Positions 55,033 through 63,109 of a stretch of DNA of 64,000 nucleotides are shown piece after piece. The stretch lies in assembly GCF_002104515.1 (NCBI RefSeq), contig NZ_NBOE01000004.1, positions 124,001-188,000 of the forward strand, read 5' to 3'. The position numbers were made by a program, and so were the translations under genes. The DNA comes from Colwellia polaris (GTDB taxonomy: Bacteria; Pseudomonadota; Gammaproteobacteria; Enterobacterales; Alteromonadaceae). The notes below the pieces were generated by a model. That model saw nothing but the letters and a program-made list of their open reading frames with translations. It had not been told where the DNA came from and ran no database searches. Each line of letters starts with the position of its first letter. Within the stretch, counting starts at the first letter, position 1.

Positions 55033-56262
55033 CTACTGAATTTTCTTTAATTCTTCTTGGAGTTTTTCATAAGCAATGTAGAGGTTATGAAATCCTCTTC
55101 TTCGATTTCTAGCTGCTGCTCTTTTTAATACAACATGAATCCCTATATCTTGACAAATATCACATGGACACTTTTTCCAAGGCTTATCTGTTAAAACTTT
55201 ATCCATCAATTCGATTCTGGAAGCTTTGGGGTTGTAGATTTTTTCATATTTGACTAAAGAGTTTAAAACTATGTCTTTTGATGTCGTTCCTTTATCAAAT
55301 GCTATTACGGCATCTAGACATTCTCTTTCAAGGTCAAATGCCTGATTTTGATTAATAGCTCCAGTTTGTACTAATTTTCGCATATTATTATTGGCATCAA
55401 CCTGAGGCAAACCTATTGATGTATAGTCTTCACCATGTGTGTGGTAGTTAAATTTGTCATCTTTTAAGCCTTTCATAAGAGGAGATGTACTATCAAATGA
55501 TGTGACGCCAAAATTTGAAAATTCAGTTATATGGTTTAACCTGTTTATGCCTAAAAGGTGAAACTGAGTATCGTTGTTCCTAATTTCATTCACGTGTTTA
55601 AGAACTGATAATATTTCAGGGCTTTTTAAGGGGATCATGCCTCCTAATGCGATAGTGCGATATCCCATTTTTTGTAACGCTTTTACTGATTCTGCATAAG
55701 ACTCTGGACTCCACCCATGTGCAACACCATATGGAGTGAAATGAAGTCCTTTATTGGATTTTAAGAATTCCTCTGCTAGTGTAAGAGTAATATCTTGCCT
55801 TCTTTTGCATTCAATTAATTGCTCACCCGTTATTTTTCTTTTTGGTGTTTCAAAATCAAATATAATATGATCCAGTGATATGCCATGGGTAAAACCAGAA
55901 TTTGAATAAAACTCATTAACTTCATCTATTGTATATAGTGGTTCATACTCTTTAGCGTAGCTAAAAGCACCACAGTCACCCATAGTTTGATAGAACTTAG
56001 GCAACCTAAAAAATTTGTATATTCCTTCACGGAAAAAACGTTGTCTTTGGGCGACAGAATACCTGCCTTTCACACCATTTAAGCCATCAACTACTGCTTT
56101 AGAGACGAGAATACCATCGTAAACTGGTTTACTAAAAAGCTCATGTGCGTATTTGTCATCTCGTTGAATAACACGATGTTCGTTGTGTGTCTCTTTCTCA
56201 AAGTCGAAAGTAGGATCTACAAAGTCGTGGCTATCAGGGAAATAAAATTTTACTTTTGACAA
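55033..56262 (-). CDS. dpdA: DpdA, DNA guanine transglycosylase
   Basis: A 409-residue TGT-related enzyme that exchanges guanine in DNA for preQ0. The likely catalytic acids are D96 (MGDCGAFSY) and D257 (SFDSTSP). The zinc-binding group CPCDIC holds C365, C367 and C370, with H392 downstream. HFTPYGVAHGWSPE and ALGGMIPLKSPE complete the barrel pattern. This is the defining gene of the Dpd system, present without phage genes. It lies between dpdC and dpdB with spacings of one and eight bases. Confidence 0.93.
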   Translation of the reverse strand: MSKVKFYFPDSHDFVDPTFDFEKETHNEHRVIQRDDKYAHELFSKPVYDGILVSKAVVDGLNGVKGRYSVAQRQRFFREGIYKFFRLPKFYQTMGDCGAFSYAKEYEPLYTIDEVNEFYSNSGFTHGISLDHIIFDFETPKRKITGEQLIECKRRQDITLTLAEEFLKSNKGLHFTPYGVAHGWSPESYAESVKALQKMGYRTIALGGMIPLKSPEILSVLKHVNEIRNNDTQFHLLGINRLNHITEFSNFGVTSFDSTSPLMKGLKDDKFNYHTHGEDYTSIGLPQVDANNNMRKLVQTGAINQNQAFDLERECLDAVIAFDKGTTSKDIVLNSLVKYEKIYNPKASRIELMDKVLTDKPWKKCPCDICQDIGIHVVLKRAAARNRRRGFHNLYIAYEKLQEELKKIQ

Positions 56263-56263
56263 A

Positions 56264-57226
56264 CTAAATACTACCTATAAATTTTTGATCAAACTTTGCT
56301 TCAATAAATTCTTTATATAACTTACCAAATCGCTTTTGTTCACACGCCATCCCCTTACTTCTTAAAGCTCTCAATAGCTTAGAAGCGGATGACTTATTGA
56401 TCCCCGAACTTTCTAATTCTTCTGTAATGAAATGAAAAACGTCTTCATCCGTCATTTTTTTTCTATTGAACTTCTCAGCGGGGGGGGAATTTTTGAGTAA
56501 TTCATTGTACAAATTTTCCACCTGAGGGGCTACTGCTCTTTCAAGGGTTAATCTTTTCATAATGTAGTTAGCTAATCTGATATTTAGGGATATTCTACTT
56601 CCCCCTAAGTGCTTACAGAAATTGTCTTTTGCTTGAAAATAGAAATTTTTTAATGATGGATTTAAGTTTTGTTTACTAGAAAATATAAATGTATTTTCTT
56701 TATGTACAATTCCACTAGAGACCAGTTTTTGTAATTCAGGCTCTAAAACCTTTAAATAATTAGGAGGAACAACTATGAAAAATAAATCAGAAGTATGCTT
56801 TTTATAAAGACCTTCTATTGGACCATATTCCTGACAACCATTTGTTTCCTTTATATTGATCTCATTCCACCAACTAATATTTTTTTCTGCTAGGTTCTCA
56901 CCAGAAAAAAATTTTGAAACAGAATTTTCATTGTTACCGTTAAAGGTTGCATTGTAAGAGGAGATTTCCTTCTTAGCAGATATTAAGCCATATCCAGCAG
57001 ACACAACCCAGACAGGGAAAGCTAAATTATATATCTCATTCACTTTAGACCAATGATCACCAACATAAACATCTATAGCAGCAACTAAGTCTTTTTGGCT
57101 TTGTAATTTATAAAACCAGCTTTTAGTGGGCGAACAAGACTCTTCATTGATGTCTTTAATTTTAACATCATGTTTTAATTTATTGGATTTACTGCTGGTG
57201 CAATTAGTAATCAAATGGATTTTCAA
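56264..57226 (-). CDS. dpdC: DpdC-like preQ0-in-DNA hydrolase
   Basis: A 320-residue protein assigned as DpdC from its place between queD and dpdA and from its N-terminus. This has a DUF6884-like start (IHLITNCTSSKSNKLKHD) and VVSAGYGLISAKKE. In the Salmonella system DpdC turns preQ0 in DNA into 7-amido-7-deazaguanine. The C-terminal part (about 225-320) is basic and helical, with a winged-helix look (SSASKLLRALRSKGMACEQK). It follows queD after three bases. No residues of the nitrile hydrolase reaction are known to me. Confidence 0.8.
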   Translation of the reverse strand: MKIHLITNCTSSKSNKLKHDVKIKDINEESCSPTKSWFYKLQSQKDLVAAIDVYVGDHWSKVNEIYNLAFPVWVVSAGYGLISAKKEISSYNATFNGNNENSVSKFFSGENLAEKNISWWNEINIKETNGCQEYGPIEGLYKKHTSDLFFIVVPPNYLKVLEPELQKLVSSGIVHKENTFIFSSKQNLNPSLKNFYFQAKDNFCKHLGGSRISLNIRLANYIMKRLTLERAVAPQVENLYNELLKNSPPAEKFNRKKMTDEDVFHFITEELESSGINKSSASKLLRALRSKGMACEQKRFGKLYKEFIEAKFDQKFIGSI

Positions 57227-57229
57227 AAG

Positions 57230-57592
57230 TTAATTGCCTTTATAAACTACGCCACATGTACAAGTTTCCATCAATTCAATTGCAGAGAGTTCTGATAATG
57301 ATGGTTTTAACTCTTCCCAAATCCATTTTGAGATTACTTCGGCAGTCGGGTTTTCTAGCCCTTTGATATCGTTAAGGTAGTTATGATCTAACTGGTCATA
57401 AATGGGTTTAAAAATTGACTTTACGTCAGAAAAATCTATAAACCAGCCTGTATCTTTATTTACAATTCCCTCTAAATGAATTCTAACCTTATAAGAGTGA
57501 CCATGGAGTCTCCCACACTTATGTCCAGCAGGAACGTTGGGTAATTTATGTGCTGCTTCAAACATGAAGTCTTTGTAAATAGCTGTCTTCAT
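57230..57592 (-). CDS. queD: 6-carboxytetrahydropterin synthase QueD
   Basis: A 120-residue enzyme that makes 6-carboxy-5,6,7,8-tetrahydropterin from dihydroneopterin triphosphate, the second step of preQ0 synthesis. The zinc ligands are H15 (EAAHKL), H30 and H32 (LHGHSY). The catalytic C26 (HKCGRLHGH) and the H70 of QLDHNYLND are present, and the CTCG stretch is near the end. It is first in the minus-strand modification operon, and its promoter is shared with the divergent plus-strand genes. Confidence 0.95.
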   Translation of the reverse strand: MKTAIYKDFMFEAAHKLPNVPAGHKCGRLHGHSYKVRIHLEGIVNKDTGWFIDFSDVKSIFKPIYDQLDHNYLNDIKGLENPTAEVISKWIWEELKPSLSELSAIELMETCTCGVVYKGN

Positions 57593-57613
57593 AGAACTTT
57601 CGATATTTTCTCA

Positions 57614-57629
57614 CTGTTAATATAGACAG
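57614..57629. promoter_or_regulatory. LexA-box-like site in the divergent queD promoter
   Basis: CTGTTAATATAGACAG has the CTGT-N8-ACAG layout and an A/T-rich centre, within the 135-bp spacer between queD (minus) and the 63-residue gene (plus). It is as good as the lexA boxes at 60294-60330. By composition about one such match is expected by chance per window, so the evidence is positional only. Confidence 0.5.
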
Positions 57630-57727
57630 CATTGTACACTAGATTTTTGGCGTCAGCCACTACTATCGATTGTTTAATCTTTGGAGGTTGATATAGTTAA
57701 CAGGTCACAAAATCGATTGGTGAAAAT

Positions 57728-57919
57728 ATGGAATTTGAACATAAAAAAGTACTCGCTAAAATTATCTTAACTTTGCAAAGTGATCATCATGGTTGTAAAG
57801 AAGAAGCTATCAATATTGCAAAAGAAGCGCTTGGAATCGAAATTGAGCATAACTCAATACGTGAAATGATAAATATAGTAACTGAAGAGCAAGTTGGAAA
57901 TTTTCTAGATTTGATATAA
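57728..57919 (+). CDS. Small hypothetical protein (63 aa)
   Basis: A short acidic helical protein (EFEHKKVLAKIILTLQSDHH, then NSIREMINIVTEEQ) that I do not recognise. A GGTGA lies a few bases upstream of the ATG. It is the first gene on the plus strand of the divergent pair and is followed 14 bases after its stop by the zinc-ribbon gene and then folE. It might be a regulator or a small partner of the modification genes. Confidence 0.5.
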   Translation: MEFEHKKVLAKIILTLQSDHHGCKEEAINIAKEALGIEIEHNSIREMINIVTEEQVGNFLDLI

Positions 57920-57933
57920 AGGATTTGTAAAAC

Positions 57934-58929
57934 ATGGAAGTACTTGAAATTGATATACCGTTTGAATATCGCTTTAAATGTTGGTTTTGTGGGGAGGACT
58001 CACATACTTATATAGAAGTGAATCATTCTGAAATCAATGGAGGACTCAGTCTGATTTCTATACCAACTTGTGATGAATGCCAATCATACGGGTGTCACCT
58101 ATCGGTTATTACTTTAGATGAACTTAGGCCACTTATTAAAGATAAAATTATTATTCGAAGTAGTAAAGAATTATCAATAGGAGCAAATTGGACAGAAAAA
58201 GAATTGACGGAATCTGATTTTACTGGCAATGCCTTTGAAGGGTTTAAGAGAAGTGGTTGGGAAATGTTTCTTATTGCTAAAGAAAGAGTTAATTTCAAAG
58301 CATGGGATTTATGTATTGACGGTATACCGATTTCTGAAGTTGTAAATGAAGAAATCTTTGAATTCGATGGGCTTACATTTTCCAACTTTAATAGTATGTT
58401 AGATTATTTAAGCAAAACATTTTTTTTAGATAAACCTTTTTTAAAACGAGTGCTGACTTTATATGGTAATGATAGAACAATTGAAGCTGTCAAATTTTGT
58501 AGATTAGTACCGCATGAAACTGAAACAGAACGTGAAATAGCATTTGAAGACCTTGTCGAGTCTTTCCGAGAAAAGGATGCCCTCGCCTTAAACAATAAGA
58601 TACTTGATAAATTAGTACTATACGTAGATATTGATTCTATAGTGCCTGTTCAACTTAAAAATAATACTATACCTGCTCTATCTATCCAATGGGCAATGCA
58701 AAACGGCGTTATTAATTTTGAAACACTGGATAGATTAGAAGATAATTTTTTTGATACATTTTCATCCGAAGGCGATGAAAAAGCTTTTCAGTTATTTAAT
58801 GCTTTAGAAATATATTTAGATAAACGCTTATCTTCTCTATCATGGCGAAAAAATCAAGATCCCAACTTTGCTCTTTGGGAGTATGTTGAATCTCAATGTA
58901 AATTAATTAGAACTAGAGGTAATAAGTGA
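57934..58929 (+). CDS. Zinc-ribbon protein between queD and folE
   Basis: A 331-residue soluble protein. The N-terminal 55 residues form a likely zinc ribbon (CWFCGED, then CDECQSYGC). The remainder is alpha/beta and helical without a recognised domain, though [20 protein letters not shown] and the C-terminal EYVESQC stand out. AGGAT precedes the ATG. It overlaps the folE start by four bases, so the two are co-translated. Placement in the preQ0 supply operon suggests a partner role in the Dpd system, inferred only from linkage. Confidence 0.55.
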   Translation: MEVLEIDIPFEYRFKCWFCGEDSHTYIEVNHSEINGGLSLISIPTCDECQSYGCHLSVITLDELRPLIKDKIIIRSSKELSIGANWTEKELTESDFTGNAFEGFKRSGWEMFLIAKERVNFKAWDLCIDGIPISEVVNEEIFEFDGLTFSNFNSMLDYLSKTFFLDKPFLKRVLTLYGNDRTIEAVKFCRLVPHETETEREIAFEDLVESFREKDALALNNKILDKLVLYVDIDSIVPVQLKNNTIPALSIQWAMQNGVINFETLDRLEDNFFDTFSSEGDEKAFQLFNALEIYLDKRLSSLSWRKNQDPNFALWEYVESQCKLIRTRGNK

Positions 58930-59474
58930 GTATAGAAAAAAACTATCGAGCGATCCTTGAAGAAATTGGCGAGGATGTTAATAGAGGTGGTCTCATAGAT
59001 ACACCTAAGCGTGCAGCAAAGGCTATGGAGTTTTTAACTCAAGGGTATAACCAAAATATTGATGATGTCGTAAACGGCGCTTTGTTTGATTCTGATGCCG
59101 ACGAAATGGTTGTGGTAAAAAATATAGAATTATATTCAATGTGTGAACATCACATGCTCCCTTTCATTGGGAAGTGTCATATTGCCTATATTCCAAGTGG
59201 TAAAGTTTTAGGATTATCAAAATTTGCTCGAATTGTTGATATGTATGCGAGACGACTGCAAATTCAAGAGAATTTGGCTAGAGAGATTGCTCAAACTATA
59301 CAAGATATAACAGGATCTATTGGTGTTGGTGTAATAATTGAGGCACAACATCTATGCATGATGATGCGTGGAGTGGAAAAGCAGAACTCCTCTATGACAA
59401 CATCAGTAATGCTGGGTCAAATGAGAGAGAATGCTTCTGCGAGACAAGAAATGTTATCACTGGTCAAATCCTGA
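58926..59474 (+). CDS. folE: GTP cyclohydrolase I FolE
   Basis: A 182-residue type I enzyme that opens GTP to dihydroneopterin triphosphate, the first step toward preQ0 and folate. The zinc ligands are C73, H76 and C144 ([22 protein letters not shown]). The signature [22 protein letters not shown] is intact (core [12 protein letters not shown]). The GTG start overlaps the preceding stop. As a dedicated copy in the dpd cluster it probably supplies QueD. A housekeeping folE is expected elsewhere. Confidence 0.95.
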   Translation: MSIEKNYRAILEEIGEDVNRGGLIDTPKRAAKAMEFLTQGYNQNIDDVVNGALFDSDADEMVVVKNIELYSMCEHHMLPFIGKCHIAYIPSGKVLGLSKFARIVDMYARRLQIQENLAREIAQTIQDITGSIGVGVIIEAQHLCMMMRGVEKQNSSMTTSVMLGQMRENASARQEMLSLVKS

Positions 59475-59512
59475 ACATTTCTAATATTTGTGAAATGAAT
59501 TAGTAATCTCAT

Positions 59513-59929
59513 ATGACTATGTATTCAAAAGATAATTATTATATTTACGATGAACGTGGAAAGATTCAACTCGACAAAGTTGAGTCTCTTTTAAGAAAAT
59601 CTTATTGGGCTAATGAAAGGGATATAGACACCATTAAGTTATCAATCAATAACAGTGTTTGCTTTTCTCTTTTTTACAAAGAGATGCAAATTGGCTTTGG
59701 CAGAGTCGTTACAGACTTTGCAACAGTCGCATATTTGTCTGATGTAATTATTGATGTTAAATATCGTAGGAAAGGCCTTGGAAAGTGGTTAGTTGGTGTA
59801 ATGCTAAACGAACCAAGATGGGCAAATATTCTTCAAATTCTTGTTACAGATGATGCACATTCTTTTTATGAAAAATTTGGTTTTACTAGCAATAAACAAC
59901 TAATGAGTACCAAAGTTACTAATATTTAG
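59513..59929 (+). CDS. GNAT-family N-acetyltransferase
   Basis: A 138-residue acetyltransferase. The acetyl-CoA loop is visible in VIIDVKYRRKGLGKWLV (R/QxxGxG/A) near residue 85, and DDAHSFYEKFGF ends the fold. The start ATG at 59513 is followed by a second in-frame ATG two codons later. It is the last gene before lexA and lies at the island's right edge; the folE gene ends 38 bases upstream. The substrate cannot be inferred. Confidence 0.78.
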   Translation: MTMYSKDNYYIYDERGKIQLDKVESLLRKSYWANERDIDTIKLSINNSVCFSLFYKEMQIGFGRVVTDFATVAYLSDVIIDVKYRRKGLGKWLVGVMLNEPRWANILQILVTDDAHSFYEKFGFTSNKQLMSTKVTNI

Positions 59930-60293
59930 ATGAATTATTAAGCTAATCTTAGTTAGAACTGGTTAAGTTAACTCTCTACACTTTTTCGCTCAATAAACAT
60001 ATTTAAAAACCATAATGTTTATATATCAGGTGCTTAATAAACATCTGACGAATTATTCTTGAAAACCTTAGCCGATAAATACATAATTAAATATGTAAGC
60101 TTTAGACCCCAGTAAAAAAACATCACACCTCTATATTCTCTACAGAAAACTTAAATTAAAAGCGGTAAGCTTTTGAATTTTAATAGGTTCATGCTATTGG
60201 AAACTTTCTAATGGTACTGAAAACACCACTTTCATTAAAAATCAGCCCATTCGCTTATGTATTAAACAATAAAATCTTGCGTTTACTCTAGGC
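59930..60293. other. Spacer at the island's right edge
   Basis: No gene seen. AAAAGCGGTAAGCTTTTGA (60158-60176) matches 17 of 19 bases of a stretch at 21688-21706, the island's other edge. No tRNA gene, integrase or Tn7-type end could be found here by eye. Confidence 0.45.
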
Positions 60294-60330
60294 CTGTATA
60301 CAATAACAGTAATACTGTTTAAAAATACAG
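60294..60330 (+). promoter_or_regulatory. Two LexA boxes of lexA
   Basis: CTGTATACAATAACAG (60294-60309) and CTGTTTAAAAATACAG (60315-60330) both fit CTGT-N8-ACAG. They are 21 bases apart, two helical turns. A double operator is typical of lexA autoregulation. Confidence 0.9.
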
Positions 60331-60360
60331 GCTTAACCATCAGTCGCTTAAGGAATGAAA

Positions 60361-60975
60361 ATGCGCCCTTTAACACCTAGACAACAGCAGATATTTGATC
60401 TGATCAGAGAGAAAATCGCCGATACAGGTATGCCGCCAACACGTGCTGAAATTGCGACTAATTTTGGTTTTAAGTCAGCCAATGCCGCAGAAGAGCATTT
60501 GAAGGCACTGGCGAAAAAGGGCTATATAGAGATGTTGCCTGGTACATCGCGTGGTATTCGCCTTGCAGAAGAGTTTATGGAAGAAGATGGTTTACCGCTT
60601 GTTGGGCGTGTGGCTGCCGGCGAACCTATATTGGCGCAAGAGCATGTAGAGCAACATTATAAAATTGATGGTAGTTTATTTCATCCTGCTGCAGACTATT
60701 TATTGCGTGTTAATGGCGAAAGCATGAAAGACATTGGGATATTAGACGGTGATTTATTAGCCGTGCACCAAACAACTGATGTGCAAAGTGGCCAAGTTAT
60801 TGTAGCCAGGGTTGAAGACGATGTAACCGTTAAGCGCTTTAAACGTGAAGGCAACGTGGTTTATTTGCATGCTGAAAATGAAGACTTTGAACCTATTAAA
60901 GTGGACTTACGTTCGCAGCAGTTCAATATTGAAGGGTTGGCAGTCGGTGTAATTAGAGCTGCCGATTGGATGTAA
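60361..60975 (+). CDS. lexA: SOS repressor LexA
   Basis: A 204-residue repressor. The N-terminal winged helix ([14 protein letters not shown], then [18 protein letters not shown]) binds the SOS box. The self-cleavage site is VGRVAAGEP (Ala-Gly), the catalytic Ser lies in NGESMKDIG, and the Lys in DVTVKRFKR. RecA filaments on DNA trigger the cut. The ATG at 60361 is chosen because AGGA lies six bases upstream; an ATG two codons earlier would sit on the ribosome site. It is regulated by its own two operators. The island lies upstream. Confidence 0.95.
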   Translation: MRPLTPRQQQIFDLIREKIADTGMPPTRAEIATNFGFKSANAAEEHLKALAKKGYIEMLPGTSRGIRLAEEFMEEDGLPLVGRVAAGEPILAQEHVEQHYKIDGSLFHPAADYLLRVNGESMKDIGILDGDLLAVHQTTDVQSGQVIVARVEDDVTVKRFKREGNVVYLHAENEDFEPIKVDLRSQQFNIEGLAVGVIRAADWM

Positions 60976-61040
60976 TTGTTATAAAACGTTAAGTTTTTCG
61001 ATAATTTTAAATCCTGCAACTTTAAATCTTACAATATAAT

Positions 61041-61092
61041 ACAGATTAAACTCGTTTGTTTTGTTGAAATCATTCGGTTTAATCTGTTTTTT
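61041..61092 (+). terminator. Terminator of lexA
   Basis: The arms ACAGATTAAAC and GTTTAATCTGT (11 bp) enclose a 24-base loop and are followed by eight T. It lies about 65 bases past the lexA stop. Confidence 0.85.
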
Positions 61093-61534
61093 TTATCTAT
61101 TTTTCCCCGTCATTTTTATCTTATTTTTGTTAACGACTAAAATACACATTTCACTTTAAATTTTCGTGTGTTGTAGGTTTTTTATACAGCTTTGTTGTGG
61201 TGTTGATTATTTATTATTCAGTGTAAAAAAAGCCAGCTGAACAATAAATAAACATTCAGTATATCCTTTTAGAAATGGACCTTTCACTCAGTTTAGGGTT
61301 ATTACTCTATTGTATTTATTGGTTTTTATTTTCAATGCTTTTGAAATTTTAAATTGACCCCGATCAACTTTTAAGTAATTCTAGTCTAGAAAACGTACAA
61401 ATATAACAATAGGGCGTACTTGACCGTTGTCGAATAATACGTCACTTAAATAATAATAAATGTATGAGTAAAACAGCCGGGATTTATGATAAAACCGTGT
61501 TGTTTTGCCTTAAAAGGGTGAAAGGAGATGTCGA
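61093..61534. other. Spacer upstream of coxB, promoter region
   Basis: No gene is supported. It holds the promoter of the oxidase operon, and A/T-rich tracts are present at 61130-61330. A ribosome site AAGGAGA precedes the coxB GTG. No recognisable operator was found. Confidence 0.45.
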
Positions 61535-63097
61535 GTGAAAAGACGTAACCTAGGTTTGTTGTTGCTAGGGGGCTTGTTGTCTAGTTCAGCTTGGGCAGAT
61601 ATGCCCCTGAATTTGACCAAAGGCGTTACGGATGTCAGTAGAGACGTATATGATTTACATATGCTGGTGCTCTATATCTGTACTGCTATTGGTGTTGTAG
61701 TATTTGGAGCCATGTTTTGGTCTATGGTATTTCACCGTAAATCAAAGGGCTTTAAGCCAGCAACCTTCCATGAAAGCACAAAAGTTGAAATTCTCTGGAC
61801 GGCAATCCCTGTCGTCATACTAATCGCTATGGCTGTTCCCGCCACGATAACGCTCATTGATATGGAAAATAACGATGATGCCGATTTAACTATTCAAGTT
61901 ACCGGCTCACAGTGGAAGTGGCATTATAAGTACTTCGATCAAGATATCGAATTCTATTCCGTACTTTCTACACCGCGTGAGCAGTACGAAAATCAAGATG
62001 GTACTTCAGCCGATAAAGGCGAAAATTACCTGCTCGAGGTTGATCGCCATTTAGTGATTCCTACTAACAAAAAAGTACGCTTTGTTATTACCTCTGATGA
62101 TGTTATTCACGCTTGGTGGGTGCCAGCATTTGCAGTTAAACAAGATGCTAACCCAGGTTTTATTAACGAAGCTTGGACTAAGGTTGATGAACCCGGTATT
62201 TATCGCGGTCAGTGTGCTGAGCTATGTGGTAAAGATCATGGCTTTATGCCGATTGTTGTGGAAGTTAAGTCTGAAGCAGATTACGCCATTTGGCTTGACG
62301 AACAAAAGCAACTTAAAGCTAATGCTGCCGCTGCTGAAGCTGCGTCATTAAATGCTTCTGTACCTTTAGAAGAGTTAATGCAACTGGGTGAAACCACTTA
62401 CACAGCTTATTGTGCGGCTTGTCATCAAGTGAGTGGCCAAGGTTTACCACCAGCATTTCCAGCACTTAAAGGCAGTGCCATTGCAACTACAGGCCCAGTT
62501 AGTGAGCACATAGATATTGTGTTCAATGGTAAAGCGGGCACAGGTATGCAAGGTTACGGCAAGCAACTTAGCTTAAAAGAAATTGCTGCAGTGGTTACCT
62601 ACGAGCGTAATGCTTGGGGTAATAATACTGGCGATGCGGTACAAGCTGCTGATGTTAAAGCTGTATCGGGCGGTGAAGATGCAAGTATCTTAGGCGCTGT
62701 TGAAGATGCCGTTGAAAATGTTACAGAACAAGTAACAGAAGTAGTTGAAGAAATTATACCTGCCGAAGATTTAGCCAAGGTTTATAGCGAAGCTGAATTA
62801 ATGACCATGGGTGAAGAAGTTTACATGAATGCTTGTGCTGCTTGTCATCAAGCAAATGGAACAGGCATGGCACCGGTATTTCCTGCACTGGTAAATAGCC
62901 CAATTATTAAAGGTGACGTAAAAGTACATCTCGACATGGTATTGAATGGCAGTAAGAAAAATCCAGCGATGGCGGCATTTGCTAGCCAATTAACTAAAAC
63001 GCAAATTGCTGCGGTTGTAACTTATGAGCGAAATGCTTGGGGTAACAACACCGGTGATTTAGTCCAGCCAGCAGATGTTGCTGCTAGCGCGAAGTAG
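61535..63097 (+). CDS. coxB: Cytochrome c oxidase subunit II with two cytochrome c domains
   Basis: A 520-residue subunit of a haem-copper oxidase. A signal peptide precedes two transmembrane helices (about residues 40-62 and 85-105). The CuA site is CAELCGKDHGFM near residue 230. Two cytochrome c domains follow, with CAACH haem sites near residues 292 and 433, joined by an Ala/Glu/Val-rich linker. The usual subunit II has no or one such domain, so electrons may enter through a built-in cytochrome pair. GTG start with AAGGAGA upstream. coxA follows after 12 bases. Confidence 0.92.
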   Translation: MKRRNLGLLLLGGLLSSSAWADMPLNLTKGVTDVSRDVYDLHMLVLYICTAIGVVVFGAMFWSMVFHRKSKGFKPATFHESTKVEILWTAIPVVILIAMAVPATITLIDMENNDDADLTIQVTGSQWKWHYKYFDQDIEFYSVLSTPREQYENQDGTSADKGENYLLEVDRHLVIPTNKKVRFVITSDDVIHAWWVPAFAVKQDANPGFINEAWTKVDEPGIYRGQCAELCGKDHGFMPIVVEVKSEADYAIWLDEQKQLKANAAAAEAASLNASVPLEELMQLGETTYTAYCAACHQVSGQGLPPAFPALKGSAIATTGPVSEHIDIVFNGKAGTGMQGYGKQLSLKEIAAVVTYERNAWGNNTGDAVQAADVKAVSGGEDASILGAVEDAVENVTEQVTEVVEEIIPAEDLAKVYSEAELMTMGEEVYMNACAACHQANGTGMAPVFPALVNSPIIKGDVKVHLDMVLNGSKKNPAMAAFASQLTKTQIAAVVTYERNAWGNNTGDLVQPADVAASAK

Positions 63098-63109
63098 GGA
63101 GGCGTTAAA

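Noticed and set aside
53248-59474. Reading the queC/queD/folE genes as a simple queuosine operon
   Set aside because: dpdA, dpdB and dpdC sit in the same operon and seven dpd genes face it, so DNA modification is the better explanation.
59930-60293. tRNA gene as integration site at the right edge
   Set aside because: No cloverleaf-like sequence or CCA end was found.
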